Below are positions 56,291-64,000 of a stretch of 64,000 bases of DNA, piece after piece. Location of the stretch: the NCBI RefSeq assembly GCF_003086295.3, contig NC_092048.1, positions 112,484,276 to 112,548,275 of the forward strand. Direction: 5' to 3'. Made by a program: the position numbers and the translations under genes. The notes under the pieces were generated by a model. That model was not told where the DNA came from, did no database searches, and saw only the letters and a list, made by a program, of their open reading frames with translations. Source of the DNA: Arachis hypogaea. Its lineage: Eukaryota > Streptophyta > Magnoliopsida > Fabales > Fabaceae. Positions within the stretch are counted from its first letter, which is position 1, and each line of letters opens with the position of its first letter.

Positions 56291-57083
56291 TGTTAGTACA
56301 AAATTCAGACCAATTGAAAATTTGACCATGACAAAATGTCGACTATGAGAAGAGTCGAGTCGAGAAGGACTTAAGTCGAAATTTGATAATTGTACGTGGT
56401 TTTATCTAATAGCACTATATAAAACATGGGGTTTGGAGATCAAGGTAAAAGTAAAGACGTGGGGTGTCCACTTTGGAGAACAAAGTCATTCATAGTCAAG
56501 GTAATTAGGCAAGATCGCGGGTTGTGAGAGTTTGAGAAAAATGGGAAGTTAGATCGTGGAAAGAGAGAAGCATTCTGTAATCCATCTTTGTATTCTATAA
56601 AATAAGAGAAATTTGGAAGAGTTAAGGGACTTCAATCTGAACACTTTATCATCACACAAAATTATGTAAAATCCAAGTTATGTTGACGCTAAGGAGAATT
56701 ATGGAGTGCAAGTATATGTAAGTGTTTGGAGTCAACTTTTAATTTATTTATATTTCTTTTGTTTTCTTTTCTTTGAGTATTTTTCTTTTTTTTCTTCAAG
56801 CATTCCGTTTTCCTTTCAATTGCTATTTCACTTTTCTATTTGTTTAAAATTTTCATTTATTATATATATATATACATATTATTGTAATTCTTTACATTAT
56901 TTGTCACAATTTCACCAAGTCCTTTTCATGTATTTCTTGCAAATAATCGTTCGATAAATACACTAAGTAAATTCTAGGTTGGGTCCACTCTTTTAAGAGA
57001 AGTCGTATTTGCTCCCTGAATTGAAATCTTGATACAAGCTTGATTCGACACCCTGTCGAGGTTACCAAAAATCAAGTGAAACA
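56291..57083 (+). repeat. Probable 5' LTR of the decayed Gypsy element
   Basis: TGTTAGTACAAAATTC to GTGAAACA, about 790 bases, with TATATAA at 56416-56422. TTGGCACGCCTAGTGAGACC starts three bases later in the PBS position. Borders are not confirmed by a second LTR copy. Confidence 0.5.
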
Positions 57084-57308
57084 AATTGGCACGCCTAGTG
57101 AGACCCTGGATTAAGTTAACGTGTCAAACTTTACATGCGATTACGCAGTAAAAAATTAATAATGTCTAATAGAGCCTCTACTTTGACTAATACATCAAAT
57201 AATGATACTGAGGAACATACGAGAGGCTCAGAGACAGAGGCTGCTCCGTCAGTGGGCATTTCAAATCGAAGGATGAATCTAGTGATCACATAAAGAATCC
57301 CTTCGACT

Positions 57309-58745
57309 GTGGCCACTACATGGCCTCCATATAGATTACCTCCAAATTATTTTTCACCGTTAAAAAATTTCAACATGGACTATATAGGAGGTACAACCGC
57401 TACAAGGAATAACCCCTTGTATAACCCTAGACCTTCACCAGGTTACCCTCCAATGGGTATACCAACTAATCCTATTATGACAAATCATAATGCTTATCAA
57501 TATTTGATGAATAATCTACCATATTTAGATTTTGTTCCCATGTCCTCTCAACCTACCTTAATGATGTCAAATGTGTTTTCGATACAAGGCACAATGACAA
57601 CCGCCACAAGGTCACCAACCAGAATAGGAGAGTCTATATTTTCAGAGATGTCAAAATAGGTTCCTGTCGGAACAACATCTCTAAATACAGTCAAATTCCT
57701 GGCCATGTTTACGCAACAAATAGAAGATAACAATCATGATCTAGTAAATATGCTCACTCAGCAGATGGATATAGTTTTAAATCCAATAGTGAAAAATAAT
57801 AATGCGAGAATAGAGCAAATAGCTCGACGTGTCGATGACATTGCAGGGGCAATTAATCGATGGTTTGTACCACTCATAGGTGTAATAATGCATGGATTGC
57901 ATGCAAATAATTTACCAGTAATTATAGAGGAGATGATCCAAATAGAATTTTAAACGAGGTTAGAGCAAACAATGCTGCTCAAGCGTATGGTCAAAACATA
58001 ACCCAAGCTGTCGAGCAAATCTTGAATGGGGGAGGATTTAATATAGGGGTGAAAAATCAACCCTATTTTATCTCTCCCTTTCCATATTTTATTTTGTAAG
58101 CTGAACTCTCTTGGGGAGTCAAAACCCCCCAAATTCCTCACTAAATTTGTAGGTAAGAGTGTGAAATTTACTGTCGAGCTTGTAGCTCATTATACAGTTG
58201 AAATTGGTGAACTAGTTAGTAATGAATACTTGAAAATGAAATATTTTTCCTCTTCTCTGACAAAGAATGCTTTTACATGGTTTTCAATTTTGTAACCTTA
58301 CTCAATCCACAGCTGGGTTCAGTTAGAAAGAAATTTTCATGATCAATTCTTTAGAGGTAAAATGAAAATAACTTTATCTGACTTGTTCACAGTGAAAAGG
58401 AAAAAATCCGAGTCGATCGATGACTATTTGATACAATTCAAGAATATGTGAAACATATATTTTACTCTTATTCCTAAACCTGAAATAGTCAAAATGACTA
58501 TCAATGGTCTCGACTTCAGTATTAAAAAAATAGTAAACCAAAATTTTCTAGACTTGGCTGAGTTAGCCGATAAGGTTCAACAAATTGAAAAGTTGAACAA
58601 AGAAAAAGAAGAACATGAGTCAAGCAAAAGAAAAAATTTCTTCAACAAAAAAGTGAATTATGTTTATTTTATGAGTGAAGAAGAGTTGAATAATGAATTT
58701 GCTTTTGCTGTAGAATTAAATGATGAACCTTCTTATGTGTTTTGA
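57309..58745 (+). pseudogene. Decayed Gypsy gag
   Basis: Pro- and Asn-rich N-terminal piece (57309-57659), then a region with FSSSLTKNAFTWF and QLERNFHDQF (58240-58350), the retrotransposon gag domain, continuing to 58745. Several stops (58293, 58449 and others) break it. Confidence 0.7.
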
Positions 58746-58775
58746 TCTCTTAATCCAGCAAAAGACAAAACTCCT

Positions 58776-60250
58776 TTGTCCGAAGGAAGAAGTTATTATT
58801 ATTTCGACTTGACAAAAGTAGAACAGATATTCCACATGCTTTTAAAAGACAAACAACTCATACTTCCTGAAGGGAAAAGAATGCCATATGTTTCTAAAAT
58901 TAGAAATAAAAGTTTTTGTAAATTTTATCAAGCTCTTAGCCACTATACTAATAATTGTGTATGATTTAGGGACTTGATACATAAGGCAATCAAAGATGGT
59001 CGACTAAAGTTCGCAGAGAAACCTGAGATGAAAGTGGATTCTAATCTTTTCTAGGTCATGTCGTACTTTGTTGAAATTAGAAAAATGGTTTTCTCAATCA
59101 ACATGGCTTCTGTTAAGGCTATAGGAAAGGATGATCAATTAGAACTTGATATGTTCGGAGAAGAAATGCCTATTTACCCAAAGGCAGGAGAGGACCTGTT
59201 GGTTTTTTTGCTAAAGAAAAGAGAAGAAGGCAACGTTGCTATATGCCCTCGATGCAGTGCTTTATTCGACACTTCAGCTACTAAGGCCTTCAACTCCTAC
59301 AAATATAGTAGAGAACACATCAAGAAGAGCTGAGGCAAGCTCAACTAAAGCAACGAGTAAGAGTCAGGACTCTGCAAGCATTGCTGTTAAGCAGCAAATG
59401 CACACGGTGGAAGTCAAACTAGTTCTCAACACAATTTTCAAAATAGAGCTCCCTTCATTCTAGGAGCTGTGACTCAAGCACAAGGGGTTTATGTCGACAG
59501 AAGGTCTGTATCCATAATTTAATAAGGAGAGAAAATTACCTAGCAAGCAAAAATAAAAGAAGGATAAAGCATCTTCGATCAAGGGCCAAAAATCAAAGGA
59601 TGTGTCGAAAGATACATCGACAACCAATCCAATTACCAAGGATAAAGAAGAGGAAGAGGCATCGACAAAAACTTTCAATTCTGGATTCAAAGATTATTTG
59701 GATGTCATGTTTGGCGAAACTGGTTTTGGTTATGTGGCTACGGTGTCGGTACTCCCTTTCGACTTCTAGGGTAACCCTAAAAGCCCTTGGAATTGTCTCG
59801 AAGGAGATTGCGATGATGTCATCCCAGGAGACGAGTGTAGGTTTGTCAAAAATAGGTTGATTAAAGAAATTGTTATTTGAGAGGTGTGATGAGATAATTA
59901 AGGGTCACCTTCAACCGTTGCATATCAAAGCCACGGTGGAAGGATTGGTAATCAATCACATCCTAGTGGATAGAGAAGCAGTGATTAATTTGCTTCCGGA
60001 AAGTATGCTACCGTTGTTTCAAAAGACATTCGAAGATTTTATCAAGACAAACCTTGTTGTTATTGGATTCAATGGTAAATCAACAACTGTCCTGGGTATG
60101 ATCCTGCCAGGGTGAAGGTGGGAAGTGTCGAAAGACCAACGGTATTCATAGTGGTACCTACCAAGGCTACTTTCAATATACTGTTGGAAAGAGATTGGAT
60201 CCATGGAGTAGGACAATTCCCTCAACCCTGCATAAAAACTGGTGCTTTGG
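58776..60250 (+). pseudogene. Decayed Gypsy nucleocapsid and protease region
   Basis: Short open pieces, including FCKFYQALSHYTNNC (58911-58955, a degenerate zinc-knuckle-like segment) and 59870-60115 (ATVEGLVINHILVDREAVINL), an aspartic protease fold in which DSGA has become DREA. Frames change repeatedly. Confidence 0.6.
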
Positions 60251-60699
60251 GATAAGGATGGCAAGATTGAGGAGATCGAAGCTGACGACAACCCCCACTA
60301 TGTTGAACAGATGAATGTCAGTTTCAAGGAATATCATGCTAATAGCTATGTTGAGGCCCATAGTATGAAGTTGGTCCCTAAGTCCAAGGAAGGCTTGGCC
60401 ACACAACCCATTTAATGGATATATCGAGCCACTAGGCTCAACTCTCAGCCTATATGGCTGAGAAAAAGGAGTGTACAAGTGAGCGTGTATTAGATTGTAT
60501 ATATGATCTCGATCCCTTAGGATTTGAGAAGTTCGATTTATTTTCAGTAGATTTGCACAATAAAAAAAGTTAAAGTACAAGACTCTCTCGAGAAATTCGA
60601 TATTGGTGGAAAAGGTCGAGTTACTTATGTAAGTAAATGCTTAGACCCTGTTTTCAAAGAGGAGTTAATAGAGGTATTGAAAGAATATCAGGATTGTGC

Positions 60700-61900
60700 T
60701 GCCTAGCAATATGAAGAGATGCTTGGGTTGGATAGATCGTTGGTCGAGCACAAGCTCCCTATCATCCTTAATGCTTGACCCATTAAACAAGCCCCTAGAC
60801 GCTTTGCACCTGAGATCATGGTCAAAATCAAGGAAGATGTCGAGCGTTTACTGAAAGTGGGATTTATTGAACTGCCAGGTATGTCGAATGGATTTCTAAT
60901 ATTGTACCTGCAATTAAGAAAAATGAAAAACTAAGAGTGTGTATAGATTTTAGGGATTTGAATAAAGCTACTCCAAAAGATGCGTATCACATGTCAATTG
61001 TAGAAATATTGATCAACTCTGCAGCAGGAAGCGAAGTTCTAAGCTTCATGGATAGATACTCGGGATACAATCAGATATTCATGTCCTAAGAAGATGTATC
61101 GAAGACTGTGTTTTGATGCCCAGGAGCCATCGACACCTATGAATAGCTAGTCATGCCATTTGAGTTAAAGAATGTAGGGGCCACTTACCAAAGAGAAATG
61201 AACTCTATTTTTCATGATTTCATTGTAAGTTTATGAAAATTTACATTGATGATGTGGTTGTAAAATTGGAGTTGAAAAAGTCTCATTTAAGTAATATAGA
61301 AACTGCTTTTAAATGAATGAGACATTATCGACTTAAGATGAATCCATTAAAATGTGCTTTTGGTGTGTCTGCATGAAACTTCGTGGGATTCATTGTGCAG
61401 AATAAGAATTCAAACAAAGATAGGCTATTTTTGATTTAGCACCTCCTAAGAATAAGAAAGAGCTTCAATCTTTTTTAGGTAAATTAAATTTTCTTCGATG
61501 TTTCATTTCGAACCTTTTAGGTAAAACAAAAATATTTACTCTTTTGTTGAAATTAAAATAGGGAGAAGAATTCAAATGAGAGGATGAACATCAAAAGGCA
61601 TTCGACCAGATAAAGTGGTATTTGACTTCACCACCAATCCTAGCACCTATCAAGCAATGTCGACCATCAAAACTTTATATAGCTAGATTAGAAACAACCT
61701 TAGGGAGCATGCTAGCCCAAGAATATGAAGATGGTAATGAGAGAATAGTTTACTATCTAAGTTGAATATTGACTGACGTAGAAATTAGATATGGTGTAGT
61801 CGAGAAGCTTTTCTTAGCCCTCTAATTCTCTTGTACTAAACTTAAAAGTTATTTATGATAAAAGCTCAACTACTAGCATAATTTAACTCTATTTCAATAA
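60700..61900 (+). pseudogene. Decayed Gypsy reverse transcriptase
   Basis: Fragments in different frames: KIKEDVERLLKVGFIE (about 60827), KNEKLRVCIDFRDLNKATPK (about 60919), then a catalytic piece near 61238 (KIYIDDVVVK-like with substitutions) and RNase H traces to about 61850. Too degenerate for a clean frame. Confidence 0.65.
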
Positions 61901-62039
61901 AGCATATATTTTGAGAGTCAAATCAGGAAACTAATGAGTCAATTCAAATGGCTTCTGGTTATAAAGTGTCTCCCAATTTGATGAAAGAATTTTGTGAAAT
62001 CGAAACTAACTTAACTCCTTTGGAATTAAGAGGGGTTTG

Positions 62040-62671
62040 TTGTGCGAATCCACTTGATCCAAATGATTGGAGATTTAGTATCATCGACTTCCTACTATGC
62101 ACAGGCTAATGGCCAAGTCGAGACTGTTAATAAAATTTTGATAAGTTTGATTAAAAATCATATAGGGAGACAGTCTCGAAACTAGCATAATACCTGAAGC
62201 AGGTGTTATGGGCATATAGGTGTTCACCAAAAGAGGCTATAGAATCGACACCCTATGAACTTGTATGTGGCCATAAGGCTATCCTACCACTTGAGATAGA
62301 TTTTCAATGCATAAGAGTGGCAAAAAAATGATTTATCTGTTGAACAGTACTAGTCGAGTATGATAGATGAATTAAATGAGTTAGATCAAGCTCGACTAAT
62401 GGCTTTAGATAGAATAATTCGACAGAAAGAATCTATAGATAAGTCATACAATAAGAAAGTAAAAAATAAAAAATTTGCAGTTGGTGACTTAGTTTTAAAA
62501 TTAATTCTTCTCACTAAGCAAGTTAAAGGAAAGTGGTCACCTCCATGGGAAGGATCTTTTAGAGTTGACAAGGTGTTTGATGGCAATGTGTATGAGTTAA
62601 AAGATATAGAAAATAATCGACAAATAGAGCACAAAAATGAAAAATATCTTAAACCATATCGTTATCATTAA
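62040..62671 (+). pseudogene. Decayed Gypsy integrase C-terminal part
   Basis: Integrase-like pieces near 62095-62290, then an open frame 62360-62671 with the ELNELDQARLMALDRIIRQK and GKWSPPWEGSFRVDKV modules that end Gypsy integrases. The catalytic residues are not all recognisable. Confidence 0.75.
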
Positions 62672-63161
62672 AAACAAAAAGGTCAATGTTCAACTAAAGA
62701 TACAAATTAAAATAAAGTCCTAAACATAAGTTTCAAATCTTCTTTCCGTCGACCTAGGGCATGTGATGCTTGAGAAACTTCATCTCTGACTTGAGTGACA
62801 TGAGCGACCGTTTCGACAAAAGTAGGGCAACTAGATGTCCTAGATGTATACGCCTTGCTAATTTTTTGAAGTCGAAGTGTGAGAGTTGCATTAATTATTG
62901 CAAATTTTTCTTTGCAAGCTTTAGCTCTCCCAATTCTTTTTCAAGAGCTTTGAGTCTTAATGCCATGGTCCTTTCTTTGGTTTAGCTTTCCGACAAGACT
63001 TCTTCGATTTAGACTTTGACTGTTTCACATTTCTTCACTTGAGCATCATGATTAGTCAAAGTCCCAATCGACTTATTCAAGTCTTCTTCAGTATCTTGAG
63101 ATTTAGAGATATGAATATAGATATCTTCAATAAAAGTACCAAGAGTTGCATGAATGTTAAT
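62672..63161. other. Unassigned sequence before the last LTR
   Basis: About 490 bases, possibly the decayed Gypsy element's tail. The 71-codon frame at 62770 shows no motif. Confidence 0.5.
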
Positions 63162-63569
63162 TGTAACACCCTACGATATAAAGCTTTATGACTCGGTCAT
63201 AAATCAAAGATGGTGAGGCACTACGACCTCTAAAAACAAAAATACGTATGTATATATATATATATATGAAAGATAGTTTAACTAGGAGCCTTGAAAGAAA
63301 GGTTAGACAAAATAGAAACAGAAAATCGCATCACACTCGTACGATTAAGAATAAAACGCATAGATAACAGTGAAACAGAAGAGACATAATATATATGGAT
63401 AAAGAGTTCCAAAGGAAATACATATCAAGCTCCAGCCTCGACCTGCGAGGCAGAAGGAGGCTTATATATATATATAACCCAAAACATACCAAAAGACAAA
63501 TACAAATCCTGATTCTCCGAAGTCAACCTCTAGGAGAGACAATACAAGTTTTATACAAAAGTGGAGAAT

Positions 63570-63609
<40 letters not shown>

Positions 63610-64000
63610 TACATAATATGAAATCCCCAAAATGTAGATCTTTGCTTCCAAGAATTATCCAACACGCTCAACGAGGTTATGTGTACGCATGCCACTAAAG
63701 GAATAGTTAAAAACTCAAAAATACAATTTCTGCAAAACAAGGTGGTCATGCGTACGCATCCCACCCACGTATGTGAGCATGCTGGTCAGAAGAGGTTTCC
63801 CATGTCGCATGGCAGTGCCGCATATGCGAGATTTGAAGAATGACAGTGCCGCGTACGCATGCATCTATCTGCGTACGTGAGAATTCAACATTTATAGTGC
63901 CGTGTACGCGTGTCCATGTCCGCATACACGAGAGTACTGAGCAGAGCCCAATACTCGTGTCTCGTAACACCTCCGTGTACGCACGCATATCAATTTTCTA
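63162..64000. repeat. Partial LTR of a second chromovirus-type element
   Basis: Starts TGTAACACCCTACGATATAA, clearly related to the chromovirus LTR at 6781 and 42267 (shared TGTAACACCCTAC, AGATGG, ACGACCTC, AGGAGCCTT). It continues to the window edge, so the other end and orientation cannot be fixed. A CpG-containing GCGTACGCAT tract (63690-63990) parallels the CpG tract of the other LTRs. Confidence 0.7.
63572..63605. repeat. (AC)17 microsatellite
   Basis: Seventeen AC units inside the partial LTR. Confidence 0.95.

Larger units (their letters stand above)
56291..62671 (+). mobile_element. Decayed Gypsy retrotransposon (probable Tat-type)
   Basis: Order: probable 5' LTR, PBS-like site, gag, protease, RT and integrase C-terminus, all plus strand but full of stops and frameshifts. 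No 3' LTR is found before another LTR begins at 63162, so the 3' end is lost or displaced. The integrase tail motif (LDQARLMALDRII, KSYNKKVKNKKFAVGDLVLK) and the protease-RT spacing suggest the Tat lineage. This is much older than the nested block. Confidence 0.75.

Overview
The window looks like plant nuclear DNA, most probably from a legume of the peanut genus (Arachis). Two host genes of ordinary plant type, a PIP1 aquaporin and a chloroplast MurE homologue, sit among LTR retrotransposons. These carry CTGGCGTTCAACGCCAG palindromes, very CpG-rich ACGCGTACGCGT tracts and an 11.1-kb Athila-like element whose size and layout fit the peanut FIDEL family as I remember it. The genus assignment is inference from memory.

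Layout. 1-1487: 3' end of a Gypsy-type element (tail, polypurine tract, 3' LTR). 1811-4062: solo LTR with target-site duplication (TSD) ATTCA, carrying six 38-bp palindromes. 4967-48024: a Russian-doll nest. Its outer shell is a Copia element (TSD ACCAA). Inside it, reading on the minus strand, lies a Tekay/Del-like chromovirus (6781-45740, TSD AGAAT). One chromovirus LTR is interrupted by a CACTA DNA transposon (8131-25549, TSD GGC). That transposon is in turn interrupted by a FIDEL-like element (12583-23721, TSD ATATG). The chromovirus gag is interrupted by a related element that lacks pol (31148-41725, TSD CTGCC). 48293-49324: PIP1 aquaporin, minus strand, 3 exons. 49325-52408: intergenic DNA with a TAA microsatellite. 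52409-55416: MURE, minus strand, 5 exons. 55830-56008: tRNA-derived SINE with a 12-bp TSD. 56291-62671: badly decayed Gypsy element. 63162-64000: start of another chromovirus-type LTR that runs off the window.

The most interesting content is inside the nest. The CACTA element has no visible transposase. It carries exon-intron fragments of at least five unrelated host genes (ORTHRUS/VIM RING ligase, ALDH2, alpha-L-arabinofuranosidase, a probable mitochondrial carrier, BELL homeodomain), all on its minus strand: a Pack-CACTA-type gene shuffler. The FIDEL-like element landed inside the ALDH exon. The two Athila-like elements share an RNA-hairpin-like module just before the 3' LTR and repeat it just before the ORF in the env position. 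The stem shows compensatory changes, suggesting a selected structure and perhaps a second plus-strand priming or RNA-processing signal.

The host genes appear intact. Nearly every transposon ORF is broken by nonsense or frameshift changes or by deletion.
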